From Candidatus Gastranaerophilales bacterium (lineage in GTDB: Bacteria; Cyanobacteriota; Vampirovibrionia; Gastranaerophilales; Gastranaerophilaceae), in the NCBI GenBank assembly GCA_910587375.1, contig CAJULR010000012.1, forward strand, positions 1 through 21,581: a stretch of 21,581 bases of DNA. Direction: 5' to 3'. The notes beneath the pieces were generated by a model. That model was not told the DNA's origin. It worked only from the letters and a program-made list of their open reading frames with translations, and did no database searches. The translations under genes and the position numbers were made by a program. This document shows positions 7,285-14,306 of the stretch, in pieces. How positions within the stretch are numbered: position 1 is the first letter of the stretch; each line of letters opens with the position of its first letter.

Positions 7285-8442
7285 ATGGATAAGAAAATTA
7301 AAACTGCGGTGATTTTTGGAACAAGGCCCGAGGCAATTAAAATGGCCCCGCTTGTTTTGGAACTAAAAAACAGGCCTGAATTTGAACCTGTAACAATCGT
7401 AACAGCCCAGCACAGGCAAATGTTGGACCAAGTTTTGGAACTTTTTGACATTACGCCGGATTATGATTTAAATTTAATGAAGCCAAACCAAAACTTATGG
7501 AGTTTGACTTCAGATATTTTGCTTCAAACAAAAGAAATTTTTGAAAAAATAAACCCAGACATCGTGCTTGTTCACGGCGACACAACAACAGCCTTTGCAA
7601 GCGCCTTAAGCGCATTTTATGCAAGAGTGCCCATAGGCCACGTGGAAGCAGGGCTTCGCACATTCAACAAAGATTATCCGTTCCCGGAAGAAATTAACCG
7701 GGTTTTGGCAGACGCCGTTTCAGACTTGCACTTTGCCCCAACGGAAGGCTCTGTTCAAAATCTTTTAAATTCAGGAATTAAAGAAGGGGTTTCAAGCGGT
7801 GCTTTAGATAACGCATATGAGCCCGGAAGAAGGATTTACAAAACAGGAAACACCGTAATTGACGCGCTCTTGTATACGGTAAAAAAAGGTGTGGATTTAA
7901 GTGAGTTTGGGCTTTCAGATAATTTAAAAACAATTTTACTCACATCCCACAGAAGAGAAAATTTCGGAAAACCCCTTGAAAACATTTGTGACGCCATACT
8001 TGAACTTGTTCAAAAAAACAAAGATATTGAAATAGTTTATCCTGTTCATTTAAACCCGAACGTTCGAAACACAGTGTTTAATAAGCTTTCAGGGGTTGAA
8101 AGGGTAAAACTTATAGAACCTTTAGAGTACGCACCGTTTTGCGCCTTGATGAAAAAGGCACACATTATTTTAACAGATTCTGGCGGAGTTCAAGAAGAAG
8201 CGCCTTCTTTAGGGGTTCCTGTTCTTGTTTTAAGAGATGAAACAGAAAGGCCCGAAGCGGTTGAATGCGGCTGCGTTAAGCTTGTTGGAACAAACAAAGA
8301 AAAAATAACAGGCACGGTTCAAAAGCTTTTAGATGATGTTAATTTTTACAATTCAATGAAAATGGCTGTAAACCCATACGGTGACGGGCTTGCTTCAAAA
8401 AGAATTGTAGACATTATTTTAAGCCGCTACATACAACAATAA
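7285..8442 (+). CDS. wecB: UDP-N-acetylglucosamine 2-epimerase, non-hydrolysing
   Basis: This cytoplasmic enzyme interconverts UDP-GlcNAc and UDP-ManNAc, feeding surface polysaccharide or teichoic-acid-like polymer synthesis. The 385 residues show all family hallmarks: GTRPEAIKMAPL at 12-23, HGDTTTAFASALSAF near 97-111, GHVEAGLRT at 118-126, FPEEINR at 133-139, SHRRENFG at 221-228, and TDSGGVQEEAPSLG in the C-terminal GT-B domain. A stretch of about 15 extra residues (around 166-183, including GALDNAYEPGRR) interrupts the usual GI..TGNTVID segment. No other polysaccharide genes adjoin it, so its pathway cannot be read from context. It appears to have a leaderless promoter. Confidence 0.95.
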   Translation: MDKKIKTAVIFGTRPEAIKMAPLVLELKNRPEFEPVTIVTAQHRQMLDQVLELFDITPDYDLNLMKPNQNLWSLTSDILLQTKEIFEKINPDIVLVHGDTTTAFASALSAFYARVPIGHVEAGLRTFNKDYPFPEEINRVLADAVSDLHFAPTEGSVQNLLNSGIKEGVSSGALDNAYEPGRRIYKTGNTVIDALLYTVKKGVDLSEFGLSDNLKTILLTSHRRENFGKPLENICDAILELVQKNKDIEIVYPVHLNPNVRNTVFNKLSGVERVKLIEPLEYAPFCALMKKAHIILTDSGGVQEEAPSLGVPVLVLRDETERPEAVECGCVKLVGTNKEKITGTVQKLLDDVNFYNSMKMAVNPYGDGLASKRIVDIILSRYIQQ

Positions 8443-8500
8443 TGACAAATTATTTCCTTGACGGGTTTTATTAGAAAACACCGACAAATAAGGAAATATT

Positions 8501-8794
8501 ATGAAATTAAATGCAATAAGTTTTGGCGCAAATTTTACGACAAAAAAGTATAGCGACAAAAAACCAAAAAACAATGACGCCTTTGAAGAAGGGTACTACA
8601 TAGGTTTCAGGCAAGGAACCTTGTCACAAAAAGGAGAGGGCGGCGCAAAAGCCGACTATGTAGGTTCAAAAGAACTGGATAAAATTGCAAAAAGCACAAA
8701 TCCAAGTGACACTTCAAGCTTCAAACGGGGTTATATAAAAGGTCACAAAGCAGGTGCAAAAGCGGCAAGGCAACGCCTTGATTTAGAAGCATAG
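8501..8794 (+). CDS. Small ISFG-tagged protein with two GX3 repeats
   Basis: A 97-residue basic protein of unknown function. The N-terminus MKLNAISFGANF contains the ISFG tag at 6-9. Two similar segments follow: AFEEGYYIGFRQG (27-39) and SFKRGYIKGHKAG (73-85). Both have G-x3-G-x3-G spacing after F-x-x-G-Y, suggesting an internal duplication of an amphipathic glycine-stepped helix. There is no signal peptide or membrane helix. A good Shine-Dalgarno, TAAGGAAA, precedes the ATG. The gap to wecB is 58 bases with no terminator, so it may be partly co-transcribed. A strong terminator follows. Confidence 0.75.
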   Translation: MKLNAISFGANFTTKKYSDKKPKNNDAFEEGYYIGFRQGTLSQKGEGGAKADYVGSKELDKIAKSTNPSDTSSFKRGYIKGHKAGAKAARQRLDLEA

Positions 8795-8822
8795 AAGCAC
8801 GTCATTAATATTTTATAAAACT

Positions 8823-8860
8823 AAAAATCCCGAACCGGCAAAACACCAATCGGGATTTTT
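8823..8860. terminator. Bidirectional intrinsic terminator between the 8501 gene and rpsI
   Basis: The arms AAAAATCCCGA (8823-8833) and TCGGGATTTTT (8850-8860) pair perfectly over a 16-base loop. The outer A/T runs supply a T-tract on both strands. It can end the plus-strand wecB/ISFG unit and the long minus-strand ribosomal operon. Confidence 0.85.
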
Positions 8861-8915
8861 AATATATCTTTTAATTGTTCGCAAAAACTGCGGCAAAAGC
8901 AAAAGCTTTGAAAGA

Positions 8916-9320
8916 TTATCTTTTTGAGAATTGGAATCTTTTTCTAGCTCTTTTTCTACCGTATTTTTTACGTTCTTTAATTCTTGCGTCGCGAGTTAGC
9001 AAACCTTCTTGTTTTAAAACAGGTTTATATTCTTCGTTAATTTCTAGAAGAGCGCGTGAAATTGCGTGCTTAATTGCGTCAGCTTGTGCTGAAACACCGC
9101 CGCCAAGAGCTTTAACATTAATATCAAGTTTATCTTGATTATCAGTTAAAACAAGCGGTCTGAAGATTGTCATCTCTAAAGAAGGACGGTTGCCGAAATA
9201 GCCTCTCAAAGTTTTGCCATTTACAAAAACTCTGCCTTTTCCTGTAGAAACTTTTGCAACTGCAATTGAACATTTTCTTCTGCCGGTTTTAACCACTACA
9301 TTTTTATTTTCAGCTGCCAT
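8916..9320 (-). CDS. rpsI: 30S ribosomal protein S9
   Basis: Small-subunit protein whose C-terminal tail reaches the P-site tRNA. It has 134 residues, with TGRRKCSIAVAKV near the N-terminus, GGGVSAQADAIKHAISRALL in the middle, and the diagnostic basic C-terminus ending FQFSKR. It is the last gene of the operon. Its ATG overlaps the rplM stop codon (TAATG), indicating translational coupling, with a GGAG-type site inside the end of rplM. Confidence 0.97.
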   Translation of the reverse strand: MAAENKNVVVKTGRRKCSIAVAKVSTGKGRVFVNGKTLRGYFGNRPSLEMTIFRPLVLTDNQDKLDINVKALGGGVSAQADAIKHAISRALLEINEEYKPVLKQEGLLTRDARIKERKKYGRKRARKRFQFSKR

Positions 9321-9763
9321 TATTTATTTTCTCCTTTGATTTCATATTTCACAGGTTTTTGAGCTGCATGCGGATGTTCAGATCCTGCATATACCTTTAA
9401 CTTGGTGAACTGTTCAGAACCCAATGTATTGTGGGGAAGCATACCTTTAACAGCTTTTTCAATCGGAAGTCTTGCGTCTTTTTCCATAAGCTCTTTAAAG
9501 CTTGCGCTTCTGAAACCACCCGGGAACCCTGTGTGGTGGTAATACATTTTATCTGTTTCTTTTTTACCTGTAACAACTACTTTTTCAGCGTTTATTACAA
9601 TTACAAAATCGCCTGTGTCAACGTTTGGCGTATATTGTGGTTTATGCTTACCTCTTAGAAGATTTGCAGCAACAACGGCTAATCTACCGAGCGGCATACC
9701 GTCGGCGTCAATTAAATGCCATTTTCTTTCAACTTCAAGCGGTTTTGCGCTAAATGTCTTCAT
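9320..9763 (-). CDS. rplM: 50S ribosomal protein L13
   Basis: Early-assembly large-subunit protein of 147 residues. Recognisable segments are RKWHLIDADGMPLGRLA, LRGKHKPQYTPNVDTGDFVIVINAEKV and GMLPHNTLG, followed by LKVYAGSEHPHAAQKP. It pairs with rpsI, as in nearly all bacteria, and lies 19 bases downstream of truA, with AAGGAAAGG ahead of its ATG. Confidence 0.97.
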   Translation of the reverse strand: MKTFSAKPLEVERKWHLIDADGMPLGRLAVVAANLLRGKHKPQYTPNVDTGDFVIVINAEKVVVTGKKETDKMYYHHTGFPGGFRSASFKELMEKDARLPIEKAVKGMLPHNTLGSEQFTKLKVYAGSEHPHAAQKPVKYEIKGENK

Positions 9764-9782
9764 TTATCTGCCTTTCCTTATT

Positions 9783-10580
9783 TTAATTTAAGTGATTGTT
9801 TATGTATTTTATATACTCAAGTGGGTCTTCATACCCTGTTTTGATTAACGTTAAACCATAGGGTTCAACGTTGTGCCCTGCAAGCGCCCTTTCTTTAGAA
9901 TTCATAATCTCTTCCATAACAGAAGGGCCAAGTTTGTCCTTTTCTATCATAAGAAGAGTGCCGACGATTGCACGCACCATATTGTAGAGAAACCTGTTTC
10001 CCACAATATTTATATCCAAATAACACCCAGGCTCGTTTTGAACCTCCTTTTTTGTCACGCTTGCAAAATAAATTTTACAAATAGTGCTTGGGTTATCCGA
10101 ATTTGATTTAAACGCACTAAAATCATGCTCGCCAATGATTTTTGAAATTGTCTTGTCCATAAGTTCAAAATCCAAGGGCTTTTTTACAAAAAGAACATTT
10201 TTATTAAATACCGGTTTAACAAAAGAATTCTTAATTGTATATCTATAATGTCTGAAAGTTGCGCTTTTTTGCGCATGGAAATTATCATCAACCTTTAAAA
10301 TTTTAAAAGCTGCAATATCTTCCGCCAAAATTGCATTCAATGAATTCAAGAATTTAAACTCATCTTGAATTGGTTCATCAGTGTCAAAATGTGCCGTGTG
10401 GCATTTTGCACTCACGCCCCTGTCAAGCCTTCCTGCCATTATGATTTTAGTGTTATTATCTTTTATCAAAGTACAAATTGCTTTGTTAAGCTCTTCCTGA
10501 ACAGTTCTTTTGTCAGGCTGTTTTTGAGAACCGAAAAAATTTCTTCCTTCATACTCAAAACTTATAAGGTATCTTGCCAT
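9783..10580 (-). CDS. truA: tRNA pseudouridine(38-40) synthase TruA, divergent catalytic loop
   Basis: Converts uridines 38-40 of the tRNA anticodon arm to pseudouridine. It has 265 residues, normal for the family. Supporting segments are YLISFEYEGRNFFGSQKQP at the N-terminus, EHDFSAFKSN, and VGNRFLYNMVRAIVGTLL near the C-terminus. The catalytic loop reads GRLDRGVSAKCHTAHF, with Asp53 as nucleophile. The family usually has R-T-D-A-G-V-H-A there, so the Thr, Ala and His positions are changed while Asp and the following Gly-Val are kept. Its location between rplQ and rplM matches the order in cyanobacteria and Firmicutes. Annotation is firm; activity is likely but specificity could differ. Confidence 0.93.
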   Translation of the reverse strand: MARYLISFEYEGRNFFGSQKQPDKRTVQEELNKAICTLIKDNNTKIIMAGRLDRGVSAKCHTAHFDTDEPIQDEFKFLNSLNAILAEDIAAFKILKVDDNFHAQKSATFRHYRYTIKNSFVKPVFNKNVLFVKKPLDFELMDKTISKIIGEHDFSAFKSNSDNPSTICKIYFASVTKKEVQNEPGCYLDINIVGNRFLYNMVRAIVGTLLMIEKDKLGPSVMEEIMNSKERALAGHNVEPYGLTLIKTGYEDPLEYIKYINNHLN

Positions 10581-10606
10581 AACCTTTTACCAAAACGTAT
10601 ATAACG

Positions 10607-11035
10607 TTATGATAACTGGATTAAAGCCATCTCAGAAGCGTCGCCCCTTCTTGGAGTAAGTCTGAAAATTCTTGTATATCCGCCGTTTCTTGTAGCGTAT
10701 TTTTTGCCGATAACGGTAAACAATTGTCTTAAAACAGTTTGTTTCGGGTGTTTTGCACCTTCAGGCAATTCATCATAAAGTTCGCCTGTTTCAAGGTTAA
10801 TATATTTATCCGTTTCTTTGTCAAAAATGTGTCTTGCGGCTTGTCTTCTTGAAGCAAGGTCACCTTTTTTGGCAAAAGTAATGATACTTTCAGCGAAAGG
10901 CTTAAGAGCTTTTGCTCTTGCCATAGTTGTTTGGATTTCACCATGGAGGAATAATTCCGTCGCCAAAGATCTTAAAAGAGCAGTTCTTTGGTCAGCAGCC
11001 TTTCCTAAATGATGTTTTTTACACTGGTGTCTCAT
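10607..11035 (-). CDS. rplQ: 50S ribosomal protein L17
   Basis: Large-subunit protein near the exit tunnel. It has 142 residues, with the family's N-terminal MRHQCKKHHLGKAADQRTALLRSLATELFLHGEIQTTMARAKALK region easily recognised in pieces: HHLGK, RTALLRSLA, and TTMARAKALKPFAE. The C-terminus carries a longer-than-minimal insert followed by GYTRIFRLTPRRGDASEMALIQL. It sits 19 bases after rpoA with an AAGGA ribosome site. Confidence 0.96.
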   Translation of the reverse strand: MRHQCKKHHLGKAADQRTALLRSLATELFLHGEIQTTMARAKALKPFAESIITFAKKGDLASRRQAARHIFDKETDKYINLETGELYDELPEGAKHPKQTVLRQLFTVIGKKYATRNGGYTRIFRLTPRRGDASEMALIQLS

Positions 11036-11054
11036 TGTTATTTATCCTTTTTAA

Positions 11055-12035
11055 TTATATTAGTTCCATATCATCTACACCTTCAGGGTTCGGTTGAAGG
11101 TCCAAACCAAGTTCGTGCAGTTTTTCAATAACTTCGTCTGAAGATTTTTTACCGAAGTTTTTAATATTTAATAAATCATGTTCAGATTTCTTAAGCAGTT
11201 CGGCCATTGAATTAATGCTTGCTCTCTTTAAGCAGTTGTATGCTCTAACTGAAAGCTCAAGGTCTTCAATTGTAAATGCCGGTGTTTGTTCTGATTCGTC
11301 TTCAACAACACTTTCTTCTTCAAGAGTTGTTGTACCTACAGGCTGGCCTGTGATTGCTGCAATTTGTCTGAAATGGTCGATTAAAAGACTTGCCGCTTTG
11401 CTTAAAGCTTGATTAACATCTACTGAACCGTTTGACCAAATTTCAAGAGTTAATTTGTCATAGTCGATAACTTCACCAACACGGGCAGGCTCAACTACGT
11501 AAGACACTCTTTTAATTGGCATAAATGCTGCGTCAATCGGAAGCATATCAATCGGAAGACCGTTTTTCTGATCTTTAAGCGCGTCAATTGCAACATAACC
11601 TTTGCCCACTTCAACAACGATATCAGCGTGGAATGAACCACCTTCTGCAATTGTACAGATAACGCAGTCAGGGTTAACAATTTTAACACCTGAAGGCAAT
11701 TGAATATCTGAAGCAAGCACAGGGCCTGGTTTTGTAGCGTCTATTCTTAAGTGTTGAATTTCATCAGTTTCGGTTTTAACAACCAAACCTTTTAAGTTCA
11801 ACATAATATCAATAACATCTTCAACAATACCCGGAATTGAAGTGTATTCATGTGTAATACCTTCAATCCTAACGGATGTAACGGCAGCGCCTTCAAGACT
11901 TGAGAGCAACACTCTTCTTAAAGAGTTTCCGATAGTTGCACCAAAACCTCTTTCAAGGGGTTCGATAACGAATTTGCCGTATTGTGAACCGTCTGAGCTT
12001 GTGGTTGTATTTACATTTTTAATTTTAAGTTCCAT
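11055..12035 (-). CDS. rpoA: RNA polymerase alpha subunit
   Basis: Scaffold for polymerase assembly and contact point for promoter UP elements and activators. It has 326 residues. The N-terminal dimerisation domain contains FVIEPLERGFGATIGNSLRR (23-41). A Glu-rich linker spans about 236-252. The C-terminal domain starts at IEDLELSVRAYNCLKRASI (256-274), where Arg264 and Asn267 correspond to E. coli Arg265 and Asn268, so UP-element binding is probably kept. The helix-hairpin-helix segment is LLNIKNFGKKSSDEV. The Shine-Dalgarno TTAGGAGAAA overlaps the region just after the rpsD stop. Confidence 0.98.
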   Translation of the reverse strand: MELKIKNVNTTTSSDGSQYGKFVIEPLERGFGATIGNSLRRVLLSSLEGAAVTSVRIEGITHEYTSIPGIVEDVIDIMLNLKGLVVKTETDEIQHLRIDATKPGPVLASDIQLPSGVKIVNPDCVICTIAEGGSFHADIVVEVGKGYVAIDALKDQKNGLPIDMLPIDAAFMPIKRVSYVVEPARVGEVIDYDKLTLEIWSNGSVDVNQALSKAASLLIDHFRQIAAITGQPVGTTTLEEESVVEDESEQTPAFTIEDLELSVRAYNCLKRASINSMAELLKKSEHDLLNIKNFGKKSSDEVIEKLHELGLDLQPNPEGVDDMELI

Positions 12036-12056
12036 ACTGTTAATTTCTCCTAATTA

Positions 12057-12659
12057 CTATTTTGAGTAATACTCAATAACGAGTTGTTCTTTAAACTCCG
12101 GATCCATTTCTTCTCTGTTGGGTACTCTGTCAAATGTTATTTTGCATTCGTTTGCATCAACTGTCATCCAAGCGAAGTTCAAGGCCATATCGATTGATTC
12201 AATAACATTTTTGATATAGCTTTTGCTTGCTTCTTTAACAGTAACCACATCACCCTCTTTTAAAAGATATGACGGAATATCTACCTTTTTACCATTTACA
12301 AGAACGTGGCCATGGTTTACGATTTGTCTTGCCTGACGTCTTGTGATTGCAAAGCCTGCTCTAAATACTACGTTATCAAGACGGCTTTCCAATGTTTGAA
12401 GCATAACCGTACCTGTAACACCTGTTTTAGAAGACGCTTTTTCGTAATATTTAGCGAATTGTTTTTCGCTAACTAAATATGTTAAGCGGATTTTTTGCTT
12501 TTCTTTTAATTGCAAAGCGTAATCTGAAGGTTTCTTTCTAAGAGCACCATGCTGACCGGAAGCATTTTGTCTCATAGAAGATGTTAATTTCCTATTAGAT
12601 AAATCCTTAACGCCATAGTTTCTAAATAATTTATTCGTCGGTCCACTATATTTAGCCAA
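12057..12659 (-). CDS. rpsD: 30S ribosomal protein S4, zinc-free type
   Basis: Primary 16S-binding protein that nucleates 30S assembly and is often an autogenous repressor of its operon. It has 200 residues. The N-terminus, MAKYSGPTNKLFRNYG, lacks the cysteines of the zinc-binding form, so this is the C-minus type. The S4 RNA-binding domain is present at about 92-150 (LESRLDNVVFRAGFAITRRQARQIVNHGHVLVNGKKV). The end, EFKEQLVIEYYSK, is typical. A strong AAGGAG site precedes the ATG. Confidence 0.97.
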   Translation of the reverse strand: MAKYSGPTNKLFRNYGVKDLSNRKLTSSMRQNASGQHGALRKKPSDYALQLKEKQKIRLTYLVSEKQFAKYYEKASSKTGVTGTVMLQTLESRLDNVVFRAGFAITRRQARQIVNHGHVLVNGKKVDIPSYLLKEGDVVTVKEASKSYIKNVIESIDMALNFAWMTVDANECKITFDRVPNREEMDPEFKEQLVIEYYSK

Positions 12660-12682
12660 TTTTTAGCTCCTTTTGTTCTTTC

Positions 12683-13069
12683 TTATACTCTACGTTTTTT
12701 AGGTGGACGACATCCGTTGTGAGGAATCGGGGTTACGTCCTTGATTAATGTAATTTCTAAGCCGGCAGCTTGAATTGCTCTTATTGCAGTTTCTCTGCCT
12801 GAGCCAGGACCCTTGATATAAACTTCAACTTTTTTCATACCTTGATCCACAGATTTTTTGGCAACCAATTCGGCAGCAGATTGTGCTGCAAACGGAGTGC
12901 CTTTTCTTGCGCCTTTGAAACCGCAAGCGCCCGCAGAAGCCCAAGCAACAGCATTGCCCTGGGTATCTGTTGAAGTCACAATAGTATTATTAAAGGTGGA
13001 TTGAATGTGTACCACACCTTGCAATACATTCTTTCTTTCTTTCTTTTTAGTTTTTGTTGGTTTAGCCAT
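12683..13069 (-). CDS. rpsK: 30S ribosomal protein S11
   Basis: Small-subunit platform protein, 128 residues. It shows GVVHIQSTFNNTIVTSTD, AWASAGACGFKGARKGTPFAAQ, the loop YIKGPGSGRETAIRA and the diagnostic ending VTPIPHNGCRPPKKRRV. It lies between rpsM and rpsD in the universal alpha-operon order. An AAGGAAG site precedes the start. The N-terminal lysine-rich extension (KPTKTKKKERK) is ordinary. Confidence 0.97.
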   Translation of the reverse strand: MAKPTKTKKKERKNVLQGVVHIQSTFNNTIVTSTDTQGNAVAWASAGACGFKGARKGTPFAAQSAAELVAKKSVDQGMKKVEVYIKGPGSGRETAIRAIQAAGLEITLIKDVTPIPHNGCRPPKKRRV

Positions 13070-13153
13070 TATATTTTCTTCCTTTTATTATTTTCAAAAT
13101 AATTTAATATTTTACGCCACAACATAAGCGTCTAAACAAGAACACATGCTATC

Positions 13154-13519
13154 TTACTTTTTCTTAGCAACAGGCCCTGTTTTCTTACCACGTCTTGTTC
13201 TGGCATTTGTTTTTGTTCTTTGGCCTCTAACAGGAAGTTTTCTTCTGTGCCTTTGGCCTCTGTATGAACCGATTTCAGACAATCTTTTAATGTTCAAAGA
13301 TTCTTCTCTCTTAAGGTCACCTTCAACAGTGCAATGAGAGATTTCGGTTCTTAGTTTTTTAATATCATCATCAGTCAAATCATCAGTTCTTAGGTTTTCG
13401 CTAACACCTGCAGCTTCTAAGATTTTTTTACTTCTGGTTGGACCGATACCATAAATATAGGTCAATGCGATAATCATTCTTTTGTTACGGGGTAAATCAA
13501 CCCCAGACAATCTTGCCAT
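13154..13519 (-). CDS. rpsM: 30S ribosomal protein S13
   Basis: Head protein of the small subunit that forms bridges with 50S L5 and contacts P-site tRNA. It has 121 residues beginning MARLSGVDLPRNKRMIIALTYIYGIG, with the helix-turn segment GPTRSKKILEAAGV, SYRGQRHRRKLPVRGQRTKTNARTRRG and a lysine tail (VAKKK). An AAGGAG site lies upstream. The 80-base gap to rpmJ holds no other gene. Confidence 0.97.
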   Translation of the reverse strand: MARLSGVDLPRNKRMIIALTYIYGIGPTRSKKILEAAGVSENLRTDDLTDDDIKKLRTEISHCTVEGDLKREESLNIKRLSEIGSYRGQRHRRKLPVRGQRTKTNARTRRGKKTGPVAKKK

Positions 13520-13599
13520 ATTGTTTTATTCTCCTTTGTGATTAAATTCTTAATTAAGAAACGCAATTCAAAAGGTGCATAACACCGTTAAAATAGCGC

Positions 13600-13716
13600 T
13601 TATCCTTGTCTTTGTTTGTGTTTCGGGTACTTCTTGCAAACTACCGTCACTCTTCCTCTTCTTTTAATTACTTTGCAATCTTTGCACATTGGTTTTACTG
13701 AAGCTCTAACTTTCAT
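13600..13716 (-). CDS. rpmJ: 50S ribosomal protein L36, zinc-binding type
   Basis: A 38-codon gene, easily missed because of its size. The product begins MKVRASVKPMCKDCKVIKRR and ends KKYPKHKQRQG. It keeps the zinc ligands Cys11, Cys14, Cys27 and His33, so it is the C-plus form, unlike the zinc-free S4 in the same operon. It lies between infA and rpsM, exactly where L36 is found in most bacteria. AAGGA precedes the ATG at 13716; the TAA stop is at 13600-13602. Confidence 0.95.
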   Translation of the reverse strand: MKVRASVKPMCKDCKVIKRRGRVTVVCKKYPKHKQRQG

Positions 13717-13736
13717 TTATTTGTTCCTTTTTACTT

Positions 13737-13952
13737 TTATTTCAATCTGTATGTAATTCTGCCGCGGGTTAAATCGTATGGAGTCATCTCAACTTTTACC
13801 TTGTCCCCGGGAAGAATTCTTATGAAATTTTTTCTGATTTTACCTGATATATGCGCTAAAATTTCATGTCCGTTTTCAAGCTCTACTCTAAACATTGCGT
13901 TTGGCATTGCTTCTAAAATTGTACCTTCAAATTCAATTACGTCTTTTGACAT
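13737..13952 (-). CDS. infA: Translation initiation factor IF-1
   Basis: A 71-residue single OB-fold protein that binds the 30S A site during initiation. The sequence runs SKDVIEFEGTILEAMPNAMFRVEL, then GHEILAHISGKIRKNFIRILPGDKV, then MTPYDLTRGRITYRLK, essentially the bacterial consensus. It is the first gene of the operon here. In many bacteria secY, adk and map precede it; none is present, so the operon starts de novo at its own promoter. AAGGAAC lies ahead of the ATG. Confidence 0.98.
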   Translation of the reverse strand: MSKDVIEFEGTILEAMPNAMFRVELENGHEILAHISGKIRKNFIRILPGDKVKVEMTPYDLTRGRITYRLK

Positions 13953-14036
13953 CTTGTTCCTTTATTTTAGTGTTAATTTGGTGCTTTTGGTGATTTCTAG
14001 CAAGGATAAGCGCACTTTTACCCCTGGAGTATTTCA

Positions 14037-14064
14037 ATCATACATGTTAAATATTCAAAAGCAA
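14037..14064 (-). promoter_or_regulatory. infA operon promoter
   Basis: On the minus strand, TTGCTT (14059-14064) and TATGAT (14037-14042) are separated by 16 bases, with TG directly upstream of the -10. Transcription would start near 14030, giving a leader of roughly 78 bases before infA. No other good promoter was seen inside the operon, so it probably drives all ten genes. Confidence 0.5.
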
Positions 14065-14263
14065 GAGTTTTGAACGCATTTTAAGAGGTTTTTTGTAATT
14101 TTTTTATGTTTGTTTAATTAAATATTCGTTTTATTACATAACTACAACACCTTTGAAATACACGTTTTTATTGAATTCTTAGGTTTAAATGTTAACTTTT
14201 GTAAATCTTTTAATATGTTCTTTCTTTAAATAAATAATCAAAACTTCACCGCCTGAAAAATGA

Positions 14264-14278
14264 TACAATCATTATAAT
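14264..14278 (+). promoter_or_regulatory. Candidate -10 region of the prenyltransferase/PEBP unit
   Basis: TACAATCATTATAAT contains two overlapping -10-like boxes, TACAAT (14264-14269) and TATAAT (14273-14278). The first, followed by CAT, matches the TAYAATCAT pattern of the wecB and lepA promoters. No good -35 is seen. Unlike those genes, this one has a leader with a Shine-Dalgarno. Confidence 0.35.
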
Positions 14279-14306
14279 TATAAATAAAAAAATAAGGAAA
14301 AAGGGT

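Larger units (their letters stand above)
13953..14306. other. Divergent intergenic region, infA operon / prenyltransferase
   Basis: These 354 bases contain no convincing gene or structured RNA. They hold the minus-strand infA promoter near 14037-14064, a candidate plus-strand promoter near 14264-14278, and very AT-rich sequence between. The infA leader is about 78 bases. Confidence 0.7.

Noticed and set aside
4920..8452. ATGACAAATTA upstream of both tagged protein genes (4920 and 8442)
   Set aside because: An 11-base AT-rich word is expected to recur many times by chance. The distances to the start codons differ, and one copy overlaps the wecB stop.
13596..14013. 13-bp inverted repeat GCGCTTATCCTTG (13596-13608) and CAAGGATAAGCGC (14001-14013) flanking infA-rpmJ
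   Set aside because: One arm lies at the end of rpmJ coding sequence and the other in the leader. A match of this length is expected by chance in a window this size, and there is no duplication or mobile gene.
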